Source: Acidobacteriota bacterium
GTDB lineage: Bacteria > Acidobacteriota > Vicinamibacteria > Vicinamibacterales > CAVVIG01
Reading direction: 5' to 3'
Assembly: GCA_003222555.1 (NCBI GenBank)
Contig: QHWL01000343.1
Coordinates: forward strand, 1 to 10,678
DNA: 10,678 bases
Positions 1-7,561 of this stretch are shown here, one piece after another. The stretch's first letter is position 1; each line of letters opens with the position of its first letter. The notes under the pieces are model-generated. The model ran no database searches, had not been told where the DNA came from, and was given only the letters and a program-made list of their open reading frames with translations. The position numbers and the translations under genes were made by a program.

Positions 1-1
1 C

Positions 2-151
2 GGTCTTGATATTGATGCGGCGGACGTTCAGCGTCGGAGACTTCGACGTTGGCAATTGGATCCGGACCGAGGCCCAATCGTTCCCGATCAGCCAACGTTG
101 GCCTCGAATGCCCTCAACTGAAATGACCACGCCTACCGGTGTCTCGCCGTG
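2..151 (-). pseudogene. In-frame continuation of the ligase C-terminal domain after the TAA stop (partial at window edge)
   Basis: Immediately after the TAA at 152-154 the same reading frame stays open for 50 codons to the window edge. It encodes a balanced, beta-rich sequence that begins HGETPVGVVISVEGIRGQRW and includes GNDWASVRIQLP. It reads as the natural second half of the soluble domain that starts in the upstream part (YASVFVDGNPRWAEIPMRAP). No start codon with a ribosome binding site is apparent here. I therefore treat it as the detached tail of the same gene, separated by a nonsense change or a base-call error. The true end of the gene lies outside the window. Confidence 0.6.
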
Positions 152-1843
152 TTACTCCCTCGGCGCCCGCATCGGGATCTCGGCCCAGCGTGGGTTCCCG
201 TCGACAAACACGCTGGCATACTCGTCGGTCCGGCGGTAGCGCCGGCCGTCCTTCCCGCTTTCCCACTCGTACAAGCCATCAATTGCTCGCGTGTGCGTCA
301 CGCGGGGCAGCGGCATGCGCGCCCGAGTCGGTATCGAGACTGCAAGGAGAAGCAGGCCGGCGGCAAAGATCGCGCGCTTCGGCGTCATCTCCACGAACGG
401 GCGGCCGGCCCCGCTGTCAACACGGATCGGAGACGAAAGCACCAGCAGCAGCCCGGCGGCGATCCAAAAAGAATAGGCCACTTCGCTCACGAGCAGCGGA
501 TGGCCGGTAATGCAGGTGAGGAGAAACGCGGCGACGCCGGCCGCCAGCCCAAGCACACGATAGTCATCGGGCGCACCGGCGAGCCTCTGCGCGACCAGCC
601 AGGCCGTTCCCGCGAGCAGAATCGCGCAGGCCGCGAAACCAACCATTCCGATTTCCGCTGCCAGCTGGAGAAAATAATCGTGAGCGTTTTCTGCGCCGTA
701 CGCCAGGGCCAGCGGCGGCGTGAAAAACAGCGGTGAAGTTGGATAGTACTGGCCAACGCCAATACCGAACCATGGACGTGCCTGGATCATCCTGTAACTC
801 GTCTCGGCGAACTGGATTCGGAAGCTGGTCCCGCGATACGCCGGATCTTCCTCCCTCTCCCGTTGCAGCGTGAAGCTGACGACGGCGATGACGATGACCA
901 CGAGGGCCAGCAACCGGTGGCGGTGCTGTGGGGACCAGTGGCGGGTCATCGACCAGCTGGCGGCGGTCGCAATCGCCAACAGCGCGGCGGCATTGGCGGA
1001 TTGCGAAACGCACAGCCAGAGTCCCACGAGCGCGCTCGCCGCGACAACCGACCATCCAAGCCGCTTCGAGCTCCGCTCGCGGGCCGCCATGCCTGCGGCG
1101 AGGCACAGAAGCAAGGCAAAATACGATCCGGCCGCGTTGAGGTCCGAGACATGCGCCACCACGCGGTCACCGATCAGTGCGTGTCGCGCGAGAACGGCGG
1201 GAAAGGCAATCCCCCACCACAACAGCAATGCGGCACCAGCCGCTGCGACACAACCGACCCCCAGCGCCTCCGGGAGCCACACCGCCAGCATCGGCTTCCT
1301 CCGTAGCAGCACGACGACGGCCGCTGAAAGGCCCAAGCCTTCGACCAGTCTCGCGCCACTTATCGCGCCGATCGGATCGCCCGCGATGACGTTGAAGTAC
1401 GCGCGGCCCAGGATCGAGGTCGCGACCATCCACGCCCCGGGAGTCGTCCTTCGAATGTGAAGGGCCTGTACCGCGATCGAGGCGAGGACAATTGCGGCAA
1501 GGCCCCACGCACCGTACCTGACCGCCATGGTTGGGGAGGGTCCGGACTTGTGAGTCAGAACGGGCCTCAGCAGCCATCCGGCGAAGAACGCGACCACCGC
1601 CGCCTCGGCGACGCGTATGGGAGCTTCCAGCCCGATCCCGATGAGATCGCCCAATGGCGTGATGAGCGCAACGACGATTAACGCCTCGGCCGGGCTGATC
1701 AGCGCGAGCACGCTGACGGCGACGATGATCGCACGCGCCGCGAAGGCCAGCGAAGGCGAGATGGCGAGCGACCAGATCAAATAGAGGGGCACGATGGCGA
1801 GAGCCACGCGGCCCAGAGCGCGGACACCTTGAGGGCTGGACAT
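152..1843 (-). CDS. O-antigen ligase / Wzy-type polymerase-like membrane protein, C-terminal domain cut by an in-frame stop
   Basis: This inner-membrane protein (563 aa) most likely joins or polymerises lipid-linked sugar units of O-antigen or capsule on the periplasmic side. Most of its length alternates hydrophobic segments with short loops. The Wzy_C family signature is visible: RPWFGIGVGQY near residues 356-366, then ENAHDYFLQLAAEIG near 385-399 in the large periplasmic loop. A last membrane segment lies near 492-507, followed by about 55 soluble residues containing a DGLYEWESGKDGRRYRR stretch. I chose the ATG at 1843 because the longer frame from 1930 would add 29 low-complexity residues and overlap the upstream gene; neither start has a clear Shine-Dalgarno. 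The upstream coiled-coil gene ends 70 bp before it, so they are probably co-transcribed. The frame stops at TAA 152-154, but coding-like sequence continues beyond it. Ligase versus polymerase cannot be told from sequence alone. Confidence 0.85.
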   Translation of the reverse strand: MSSPQGVRALGRVALAIVPLYLIWSLAISPSLAFAARAIIVAVSVLALISPAEALIVVALITPLGDLIGIGLEAPIRVAEAAVVAFFAGWLLRPVLTHKSGPSPTMAVRYGAWGLAAIVLASIAVQALHIRRTTPGAWMVATSILGRAYFNVIAGDPIGAISGARLVEGLGLSAAVVVLLRRKPMLAVWLPEALGVGCVAAAGAALLLWWGIAFPAVLARHALIGDRVVAHVSDLNAAGSYFALLLCLAAGMAARERSSKRLGWSVVAASALVGLWLCVSQSANAAALLAIATAASWSMTRHWSPQHRHRLLALVVIVIAVVSFTLQREREEDPAYRGTSFRIQFAETSYRMIQARPWFGIGVGQYYPTSPLFFTPPLALAYGAENAHDYFLQLAAEIGMVGFAACAILLAGTAWLVAQRLAGAPDDYRVLGLAAGVAAFLLTCITGHPLLVSEVAYSFWIAAGLLLVLSSPIRVDSGAGRPFVEMTPKRAIFAAGLLLLAVSIPTRARMPLPRVTHTRAIDGLYEWESGKDGRRYRRTDEYASVFVDGNPRWAEIPMRAPRE

Positions 1844-1913
1844 TTGCGAGGTCAGCGACGCTCGCCGATCGCCGCGGGCGCAGGCCGATGACCCGAGCAA
1901 TGACGGCAATCGG

Positions 1914-2570
1914 TCACGACGCGCGCCCACCGTTCTGATCGATTGTGCGCTTCAGCGTCGTCATCTGGTCCTGGAGCGTCACGAGTGTCATTTCGAGGCC
2001 GGCGACCCGCGTCTCTTGACGCCGGTCCCGCGCGAGCATCGCCTCCGATCGTTTCATCAGCTCGTCGGCGACCGCGTTGATGGCGCCTGACAACCCGCGG
2101 AGCAGGCCCGCCACATCGCGGTCGCGGGTGTCGACGTAGGGCGTGACCTGCTGCAGGAACATCACGAGCAGGCTCTGAAACCTGACCATCTCGGCGAGCT
2201 GATCGCGCAGCACGGTGAGCGTGCCTTCGATGGCCTCCCCGGTGTGACGCTGCGCCGGGGCGTTCCTGTTGATGTGATCGACGACGGCCGAGTTGAACGC
2301 CTGCTGCTGCTCGAAGAGCGGCGCGACGACGCGCCGAACGGAGGCGGCGAAGCGGCCGCGCCATCCGGCGCCGGCCGGTGGCGCGACGATTTTCCACAGC
2401 GTGTTGAGCGGGACGATCTGATGTTCGTCGAAGGCCGGCGGGGGATGCGGAAAGCGGTCCGGAAGTTGCTGAATCGCGCGATCGAGCCTGGTCAGCGCCT
2501 CGTTGTACTTGCGGTCGGCCGCGTCGCGCTCGGCTTTGAGTAACGCGAGATCATCGGGGGTTGTGGGCAT
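1914..2570 (-). CDS. Coiled-coil protein of a polysaccharide-cluster type, free-standing N-terminal-like module
   Basis: A 218-aa soluble protein with no signal peptide or membrane segment. Residues 5-36 form a charged helix (LKAERDAADRKYNEALTRLD). A proline-rich linker PHPPPAFDEHQIVPLN follows at 41-56, then a tryptophan-containing region at 57-85, a conserved-looking AFNSAVVDHINRN at 91-103, and long amphipathic helices to the end, likely a coiled coil near 180-212. From memory, this layout resembles the N-terminal part of acidobacterial methyltransferases or glycosyltransferases in polysaccharide clusters, where it would precede a catalytic domain. Here no catalytic domain follows, and the gene stops cleanly 70 bp before the ligase. 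It begins 14 bp after the thiG stop, so it may be the third gene of the thiS-thiG transcript. No enzymatic motif is visible; a scaffold or chain-length role is only a guess. Confidence 0.75.
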   Translation of the reverse strand: MPTTPDDLALLKAERDAADRKYNEALTRLDRAIQQLPDRFPHPPPAFDEHQIVPLNTLWKIVAPPAGAGWRGRFAASVRRVVAPLFEQQQAFNSAVVDHINRNAPAQRHTGEAIEGTLTVLRDQLAEMVRFQSLLVMFLQQVTPYVDTRDRDVAGLLRGLSGAINAVADELMKRSEAMLARDRRQETRVAGLEMTLVTLQDQMTTLKRTIDQNGGRAS

Positions 2571-2584
2571 ACTGCGGATTTGGG

Positions 2585-3391
2585 TTAACGTCCGACGAGC
2601 CCTTCTATCGGGCTGCTGGCATTCGCGTACAGCTTGCGCGGGATGCGTCCTGCCAGGCAGGCGAGGCGGCCGGCGCGCACTGCGAGCTTCATCGATTCAG
2701 CCATGGCGACAGGGTCCTGCGCCCCGGCAATGGCCGTGTTCATCAGCACGCCATCGGCGCCCAGCTCCATCGCCAGCGCGGCGTCGGAAGCCGTACCGAC
2801 TCCCGCATCGACGATAAGCGGCACGCGCGCGAACTCGCGGATGATCCGGATGTTGTTCACGTTCTGGATGCCAAGCCCCGATCCGATGGGCGCGCCGAGC
2901 GGCATGACGGCCGCCGCGCCAGCGTCCTCGAGCTTCCGGCACACGATGGGATCGTCGTTCGTGTAAGGCAGCACGACGAAGCCCTCCCGAACCAGCACCC
3001 GCGTGGCCTCGAGCAGCTGTTCGGTGTCGGGGAAGAGCGTGCGCTCGTCGCCGATCACTTCGAGCTTCTCCCAGTGGGACAGGCCGGCTTCGCGCCCGAG
3101 CCGCGCCGTGCGGATGGCCTCGTCCGCCGTGTAACACCCGGCGGTGTTGGGCAGCAGAAAGTACTTCGACGTGTCGATGTAATCGAGCAGCGAAGCGTCT
3201 TTCGGTGCTCGCGGAGCCCCGGCCGCGCCCGGCAGCGCGATGTTCACGCGCCGCACTGCGACGGTAATCATTTCGGCGCCCGACGCTTCGTGCGCCCTCA
3301 CCATGACCGCCGCCGACGCGTACTTGCCGGTGCCGACGATGAGGCGCGAGGAAAAGCTCTTGTCCGCAATGATCAAATTATCCGAATTCAT
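2585..3391 (-). CDS. thiG: Thiazole synthase ThiG
   Basis: ThiG (268 aa, near the usual length) is a cytoplasmic TIM-barrel enzyme. It condenses 1-deoxy-D-xylulose 5-phosphate, dehydroglycine and the ThiS thiocarboxylate into the thiazole phosphate of thiamine. Visible hallmarks are the N-terminal [10 protein letters not shown] (15-24), the Schiff-base lysine K109 in [10 protein letters not shown] (106-115), [18 protein letters not shown] (141-158), [15 protein letters not shown] (163-177), the phosphate-binding [11 protein letters not shown] (196-206) and [11 protein letters not shown] (217-227). The ATG at 3391 lies 4 bp after the thiS stop, and a GGCGGG stretch inside the thiS end may serve as ribosome binding site. 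The open frame runs further upstream, but that extension overlaps thiS and is not ThiG-like. The partners that make dehydroglycine (ThiH or ThiO) and ThiF are not in the window. Confidence 0.96.
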   Translation of the reverse strand: MNSDNLIIADKSFSSRLIVGTGKYASAAVMVRAHEASGAEMITVAVRRVNIALPGAAGAPRAPKDASLLDYIDTSKYFLLPNTAGCYTADEAIRTARLGREAGLSHWEKLEVIGDERTLFPDTEQLLEATRVLVREGFVVLPYTNDDPIVCRKLEDAGAAAVMPLGAPIGSGLGIQNVNNIRIIREFARVPLIVDAGVGTASDAALAMELGADGVLMNTAIAGAQDPVAMAESMKLAVRAGRLACLAGRIPRKLYANASSPIEGLVGR

Positions 3392-3395
3392 GAAG

Positions 3396-3644
3396 TTACC
3401 CGCCGCCGACAAAGTTGACGATTTCAATCTGATCCCCCTCGTGCACGACAATTTCGTCGAGCGTCCCTCGTTTGAGCACGACGAGGTTATGCTCGACGGC
3501 GACGCGGCGCGCGTCGATCGCGAGTCTGGCAAGCAGCTCGCTTACGGTAAGGGGACCGGGCATTTCGACGCGGTCGCCGTTGAGTTGGATCGTCAACGGA
3601 ATAAATGGATGTGCTGACGCACCCGGGCTCATTTTAGCGCACAT
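3396..3644 (-). CDS. thiS: Sulfur carrier protein ThiS
   Basis: A small ubiquitin-fold sulfur carrier whose C-terminal glycine is adenylated and converted to a thiocarboxylate that ThiG uses. The core runs from [18 protein letters not shown] through [18 protein letters not shown] to [13 protein letters not shown], ending in the required Gly-Gly. The frame from ATG 3644 gives 82 aa; family members are usually about 66 aa. Alternative starts are ATG 3632 (78 aa) and TTG 3596, which would give exactly 66 aa. An AAAGGGGG stretch 12 nt before 3644 mildly favours the long form, so the start is uncertain. It is 4 bp upstream of thiG and divergent from egtB. No TPP riboswitch fits in the 37-85 bp before it, which is unusual only if other thi genes of this genome carry one. 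Confidence 0.93.
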   Translation of the reverse strand: MCAKMSPGASAHPFIPLTIQLNGDRVEMPGPLTVSELLARLAIDARRVAVEHNLVVLKRGTLDEIVVHEGDQIEIVNFVGGG

Positions 3645-3681
3645 CTACACAGAAGGCCCCCTTTCGGATAAGGATCAAGGG
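3645..3681. promoter_or_regulatory. 37-bp divergent spacer between thiS and egtB
   Basis: This is the only non-coding DNA between the divergent thiS-thiG and egtB-egtD units, so promoters for both must lie here or reach into the opposite coding regions. It contains the egtB ribosome binding site AAGGA (3670-3674), spaced 7 nt from the egtB ATG. I see no convincing sigma-70 -35/-10 pair on either strand and no room for a riboswitch. Confidence 0.5.
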
Positions 3682-5016
3682 ATGGGATTGGACCGTGGAG
3701 CCGTCGTGTCGTGGTACGAGCGGAACCGCGCGCGCTCGCGCGCGCTGTTCGACCTTCTGGCTGAGGATGCCTATTACAGTCAGCCGATTGACCTTCGCCA
3801 CCCGGTCGTGTTTTATGAAGGCCACCTGCCGGCATTTTCGTTCCTCACACTGGTGAGGAAGGGCCTCGGCTGTCCGAGCATCGACCCGCGGCTCGAAACG
3901 CTGTTTGCGCGTGGCATCGACCCAGCCGAGTCGCAGGCATCGGGTGTCAGCGAAATGCACGATCGCCGCCTCGAGTGGCCGAGCCGCGACCTCGTCCGTC
4001 AATTCGCGCAAGAAGCCGATCGCCGCGTGCTCGACGCGCTCGAACAGGGAGACGTGGACCGGCGCGGGCATCCGCTGCTCGATCGCGCCGAAGCGGTCTT
4101 CGCTATTCTCGAGCACGAGGTGATGCATCAGGAGACGCTGTTGTACATGTGGCACCAGCTGCCGCTCGAAAAAAAGCGCCCGCCGGCCGGTTACGCGTTG
4201 CGCCCCGACGGACGCGTCCCGTCGCCGGAGTGGCTCGACGTTCCCGCCGGCCGCGCGACACTTGGTGTCGACCGCAGCTCGGTGGCTTTCGGCTGGGACA
4301 ATGAGTTTCCCGAGTGCGCCGCCAATGTGCCGGCGTTTTCGATCGAGCGGCACAACGTCACCAACGCCCACTTTCTCGAGTTCGTCGATGCCGGCGGCTA
4401 TCGGGATGAGCGATGGTGGAGCTTGGAGGATTGGCGCTGGATACAGACCGGGCGGGTGGGTCATCCGCTGTTCTGGGCGCAGCACGATGGTGCTTGGTAC
4501 TGGCGTGGCATGTTCGATCTCATTCCGCTTCCGCTGGCGTGGCCCGTGTACGTCAGCCACGCAGAGGCGGCAGCGTGCGCGCGGTGGCGCGAGGCCCGGC
4601 TCCCGACCGAGCCCGAGTACCAGCGAGCGGCCTTCGGGTCGCCTGGCGGTGAGCGCCGGCATCCATGGGGCGACGCCGAGCCCGGTGCAGCCCACGGCGT
4701 GTTCAATTTCTCGAGTTGGGATCCGGAGCCCGCCGGCAGCCATCCGGCAGGCGCGAGCGCCTGGGGTGTCGAGGACATGGTCGGCAATGGGTGGGAGTGG
4801 ACGAGCACGGCATTCGCGCCGTTTCCAGGATTCCGCGCCATGGCATCGTATCCTGAGTACTCGGCGGACTTCTTCGACGGCGAGCACTTCGTCGTCAAAG
4901 GCGCCTCGCCCGCGACCGCGCGCGAGCTTCTGCGGCCGACCTTCCGCAACTGGTTCCGCGGCCGCTATCCGTATGTGTACGCCACGTTTCGCTGCGCGAG
5001 AGGCCACGATGAGTGA
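3682..5016 (+). CDS. egtB: Ergothioneine biosynthesis sulfoxide synthase EgtB
   Basis: EgtB is a cytoplasmic non-heme iron enzyme that uses O2 to couple the imidazole carbon of hercynine to a thiol (cysteine or gamma-glutamylcysteine), forming a sulfoxide. The 444-aa product has the expected two domains. The N-terminal DinB-like domain carries a likely iron triad: H48 in YEGH plus H145 and H149 of an HX3HXE motif (EHEVMHQE). The C-terminal formylglycine-enzyme-like fold spans about 185-440, with NVTNAHFLEFV, RLPTEPEYQRAAF, VEDMVGNGWEWT (363-374) and FRNWFRGRYPYVYATFRCA. The start is ATG 3682, preceded by AAGGA at 7 nt; the frame is open further upstream, but only as antisense to thiS. It overlaps egtD by 8 bp. 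EgtA, EgtC and EgtE homologues are absent here, so the sulfur donor is undetermined. SenA, a selenoneine synthase, is homologous, but no SenB-like gene is nearby. Confidence 0.93.
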   Translation: MGLDRGAVVSWYERNRARSRALFDLLAEDAYYSQPIDLRHPVVFYEGHLPAFSFLTLVRKGLGCPSIDPRLETLFARGIDPAESQASGVSEMHDRRLEWPSRDLVRQFAQEADRRVLDALEQGDVDRRGHPLLDRAEAVFAILEHEVMHQETLLYMWHQLPLEKKRPPAGYALRPDGRVPSPEWLDVPAGRATLGVDRSSVAFGWDNEFPECAANVPAFSIERHNVTNAHFLEFVDAGGYRDERWWSLEDWRWIQTGRVGHPLFWAQHDGAWYWRGMFDLIPLPLAWPVYVSHAEAAACARWREARLPTEPEYQRAAFGSPGGERRHPWGDAEPGAAHGVFNFSSWDPEPAGSHPAGASAWGVEDMVGNGWEWTSTAFAPFPGFRAMASYPEYSADFFDGEHFVVKGASPATARELLRPTFRNWFRGRYPYVYATFRCARGHDE

Positions 5017-5998
5017 CGTCGACGCCGTCCCCTCGCCGCGTACGCACCAAGAGGCGGCATCCATTGCGCGATTCGCGAACGATGTTCAGTACTATCTGAA
5101 GCTCCAGCCGCGCCAGCTTCCCTCGCGCTATTTGTACGACGCGCTGGGGTCGGCACTCTTCGACGCGATTTGTCTTCTGCCGTGGTATCAGATCACGCGC
5201 GCTGAAATGCAGCTGCTCGCGGCCCATGGGCGATCGATTCTCGCGCACATTCCGCATCTGACGACGATTGTCGAGCTGGGGCCGGGCAGCGGCCAGAAGC
5301 TGGCGACGCTGGTCCGCGCCCACCGGCAGCGCTCCCTGCGGCTGGACCTTCATCTCGTGGACGTCTCACCGAGCGCGCTCGCCCTTTCGAGTCGCACGCT
5401 CAGCGCTGCGGGGGACGTCCGTATCGTGACTCATGAAGCGTCCTACGAAGTCGGGCTGGCCGAGGTCGCGCGGGAAGCTCATGCCGGGCGGACGCTGGTC
5501 GTCTTGCTCGGGTCCAATATCGGTAACTTCGACCTTCCAGGGGCGCACGCATTTATGCGCGGCATTCGTTCTGCCCTGGCCAGTGGAGACGGGCTTCTCA
5601 TCGGCGCCGATCTCGTCAAATCCGAGCGCGAGCTGCTTCTTGCCTATGATGACCCGCTCGGAGTGACCGCCGCGTTCAACCGCAACCTGCTGCTGCGGAT
5701 CGACCGCGAGCTCGGCGGCGACTTCGACGTCACCGCATTCGCCCACCAGGCGGTCTGGAACGAGACGGAGTCGCGTGTCGAGATGCATCTGGTCAGCCTC
5801 CGGCGTCAGCGAGTGCGGGTCGCAGCCGCCGAGCTCGATATCGTGATGGAGGAGGGCGAGTCGATTTGGACGGAGAGCTCCTACAAATACCAGCCCGCCG
5901 ATCTCGTCGTGATGCTCGAAGGCGCTGGATTCAAGCTCGCGGAACAGTGGATTGACAGCCAGGCCGCTTTCGCGCTGACGCTCGTTGAGGCCGTGTGA
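5009..5998 (+). CDS. egtD: L-histidine N-alpha-methyltransferase EgtD
   Basis: EgtD transfers three methyl groups from SAM to histidine, giving hercynine, the substrate of EgtB. The 329-aa length matches the family. Recalled against the Mycobacterium smegmatis enzyme, the histidine-site residues line up: Y39, Y56, N166, Y206, E282 and S284 correspond to Y43, Y60, N173, Y213, E289 and S291. SAM-site motifs are VELGPGSGQK (88-97), VDVSP (117-121) and GSNIGNF (168-174); DLVK (201-204), FNRN (223-226) and RVEMHL (256-261) are also typical. Two usual residues around Y60 differ (LPWYQITR instead of LPEYYxTR), and the glycine loop reads GPGSG rather than GSGxS. The start ATGAGTGA overlaps the egtB stop, with GAGAGG (4998-5003) 5 nt before it, implying translational coupling. 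A tandem-word hairpin follows the stop after 9 nt. Confidence 0.95.
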   Translation: MSDVDAVPSPRTHQEAASIARFANDVQYYLKLQPRQLPSRYLYDALGSALFDAICLLPWYQITRAEMQLLAAHGRSILAHIPHLTTIVELGPGSGQKLATLVRAHRQRSLRLDLHLVDVSPSALALSSRTLSAAGDVRIVTHEASYEVGLAEVAREAHAGRTLVVLLGSNIGNFDLPGAHAFMRGIRSALASGDGLLIGADLVKSERELLLAYDDPLGVTAAFNRNLLLRIDRELGGDFDVTAFAHQAVWNETESRVEMHLVSLRRQRVRVAAAELDIVMEEGESIWTESSYKYQPADLVVMLEGAGFKLAEQWIDSQAAFALTLVEAV

Positions 5999-6007
5999 AC
6001 GTCGCTT

Positions 6008-6089
6008 CACGAAGTCACGAAGCGCACGAAGGTACACGAAACTTTTGATCAAAGCCTACATGGCCTTCGTGGATCTTCGTGCCTTCGTG
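6008..6089. repeat. Inverted repeat with arms of tandem CACGAAG words (dispersed-type hairpin)
   Basis: The left arm holds four CACGAA copies (6008, 6016, 6025, 6035); the right arm holds three TTCGTG copies (6066, 6076, 6084). CCTTCGTG-CG-CTTCGTG-A-CTTCGTG from the left complement aligns with CCTTCGTG-GAT-CTTCGTG-C-CTTCGTG on the right, giving a long stem with small bulges. The loop carries a perfect palindrome TTTGATCAAA (6044-6053). It sits between the convergent ends of egtD and pntB and could act as a terminator or mRNA-end structure in both directions. Similar words occur many times in some Acidobacteriota genomes in my recollection, so I call it a dispersed repeat, but only one copy is seen here. 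The rest of the 150-bp gap (5999-6148) shows nothing else. Confidence 0.7.
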
Positions 6090-6148
6090 ATACGCGTCTG
6101 TGAAAAGCGTTCTAACGTTGTCTGACGCGAGGCGGGCCAAGAATCTCT

Positions 6149-7561
6149 TCAGTGCATGCCGGAGCCACCCGCCAGCTGCTTCACCAGCTCTCCGATCACG
6201 GCCTTCGCGTCGCCGAAGAGCATCCATGTCCGGTCGGCGAAGTAGAGTTCGTTGTCGATGCCGGCAAACCCAGGGTTCTTGCTCCGCTTGATCGCGAAAA
6301 CGCTCCGCGCCTTGTCGGCGTCGATAATCGGCATTCCGTAGATCGGGCTGTTCTTGTCGGTACGAGCCGCTGGGTTGACGACGTCGTTGGCGCCCACGAC
6401 CAGGGCCACGTCGACCTGGGGCATGTCGGGGTTGATTTCGTCCATCTCCACCAGGTCGGTGTAAGGAATGTCGGCCTCGGCGAGGAGCACGTTCATGTGG
6501 CCCGGCATGCGGCCGGCGACCGGGTGAATGGCGAACTTCACCGTGATGCCCCGTTTTTTCAACTGGTCGTAGAGCTCGCGCACCTTGTGCTGGGCCTGGG
6601 CCACGGCCATCCCGTAGCCGGGAATAATCACCACGAAGCTCGCCTGTTCCAGGACCTGCGCGGCCCCTTCGACCGTTTCGGACTTGTAGACCTTCCGCTC
6701 CCCGCCTTCGTCCGCCGCCTGCCGCACCTGACCGAACGCCCCGAACAGCACGTTCGTAAAAGACCGGTTCATCGCCTTACACATGATGATCGCGAGGATG
6801 AGCCCGCTCGATCCGTCCAGAGCGCCCGCCGTGATCAGGAGCTTGTTGTCGAGCACGAAGCCCATGGCGACGGCGGAGAGTCCCGCGTACGAGTTCAGGA
6901 TCGCGATCACTGTCGGCATGTCGGCCCCGCCGATCGGGATGATGAGCAGAACGCCGAAGAGCAGCGCCAGCACGATGATCGCCCCGAAGAGCGCCGGCGC
7001 CCACCTAGCGGTCGGATGGAGCGTCAGCGCGACCGCGAGGGCCAGGGCGACGCCAAACAGCGAGAGGTTGCTCAGGTTCTGTAATGGATACGTGACCGGC
7101 CGCTGCGGAACCCACTTCACCTCCTGCAGCTTGCCCGCAGCCATGAGGCTGCCAGTGAAGGTGAGGTACCCGAGGATGATCTCCGCGATGATGGCGACCA
7201 TCCTGAAGGTTGTGAGGTGCTCGGGTCCCTCCAACAGCCAGAGATAGTATTCGGCCGTGCCCACGAGACCCGCCGCGAGACCGCCAAAGGCGTGGGACAG
7301 CGCAGTCCGCTGCGGTACCGCAGTAAGTGGCACCATGGCGAGCGGGATTCCCACGACAAATCCCGCGACGATCGCCAGGACGATCCACCAATGGTGGATG
7401 ACGGCCGGATCGGCCCACGTGACGACGACCGCGATCGCGGTGCCTGCCACTCCGGCGTACACACCTTTCCGGGCGGTCGACGGGGTATTCATCCAGTGCA
7501 GCGCAAAGATGAACAACGCCGAAGCCACGAGGTACGCCAACTGACTGATGCCGTACATCAT
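6149..7561 (-). CDS. pntB: NAD(P) transhydrogenase subunit beta PntB
   Basis: PntB holds part of the membrane proton channel (domain II) and the NADP(H)-binding domain III of proton-translocating transhydrogenase, which drives NADPH formation from NADH with the proton gradient. The 470-aa product has a polytopic N-terminal part to about residue 260, including H90 in ALSHAFGGLAA, which corresponds to the conserved channel histidine of the E. coli protein. Domain III shows IPGYGMAVAQAQ (313-324), HPVAGRMPGHMNVLLAEA (346-363), GANDVVNPAA (390-399), KRS (425-427) and GDAK (450-453). The start is the first of two consecutive ATGs; it overlaps the pntAB stop by 4 bp (ATGA), so translation is probably coupled. 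The open frame runs upstream to 7897, but that part is an out-of-frame reading of pntAB. Confidence 0.96.
   Translation of the reverse strand: MMYGISQLAYLVASALFIFALHWMNTPSTARKGVYAGVAGTAIAVVVTWADPAVIHHWWIVLAIVAGFVVGIPLAMVPLTAVPQRTALSHAFGGLAAGLVGTAEYYLWLLEGPEHLTTFRMVAIIAEIILGYLTFTGSLMAAGKLQEVKWVPQRPVTYPLQNLSNLSLFGVALALAVALTLHPTARWAPALFGAIIVLALLFGVLLIIPIGGADMPTVIAILNSYAGLSAVAMGFVLDNKLLITAGALDGSSGLILAIIMCKAMNRSFTNVLFGAFGQVRQAADEGGERKVYKSETVEGAAQVLEQASFVVIIPGYGMAVAQAQHKVRELYDQLKKRGITVKFAIHPVAGRMPGHMNVLLAEADIPYTDLVEMDEINPDMPQVDVALVVGANDVVNPAARTDKNSPIYGMPIIDADKARSVFAIKRSKNPGFAGIDNELYFADRTWMLFGDAKAVIGELVKQLAGGSGMH

Noticed and set aside
3472..3681. An N-terminal extension of EgtB in the open frame upstream of 3682
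   Set aside because: It overlaps thiS on the other strand, looks low-complexity, and the ATG at 3682 has a good ribosome binding site.
3596..3681. A TPP riboswitch upstream of thiS
   Set aside because: At most 85 bp are available and no THI-box-like sequence is seen.
3634..5064. A 476-codon open frame on the minus strand opposite egtB
   Set aside because: It is antisense to a clear EgtB with all motifs; long antisense frames are expected in GC-rich coding DNA, and its translation has no family features.
3682..5998. Selenoneine or ovothiol synthesis instead of ergothioneine
   Set aside because: There is no SenB-type glycosyltransferase and no OvoA methyltransferase fusion, while a complete EgtD follows EgtB with overlapping codons.
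6008..6089. A short CRISPR array from the repeated CACGAAG words
   Set aside because: Units are 6-7 bp with 2-4 bp spacing and inverted on the second half; there are no spacers of CRISPR size and no cas genes.
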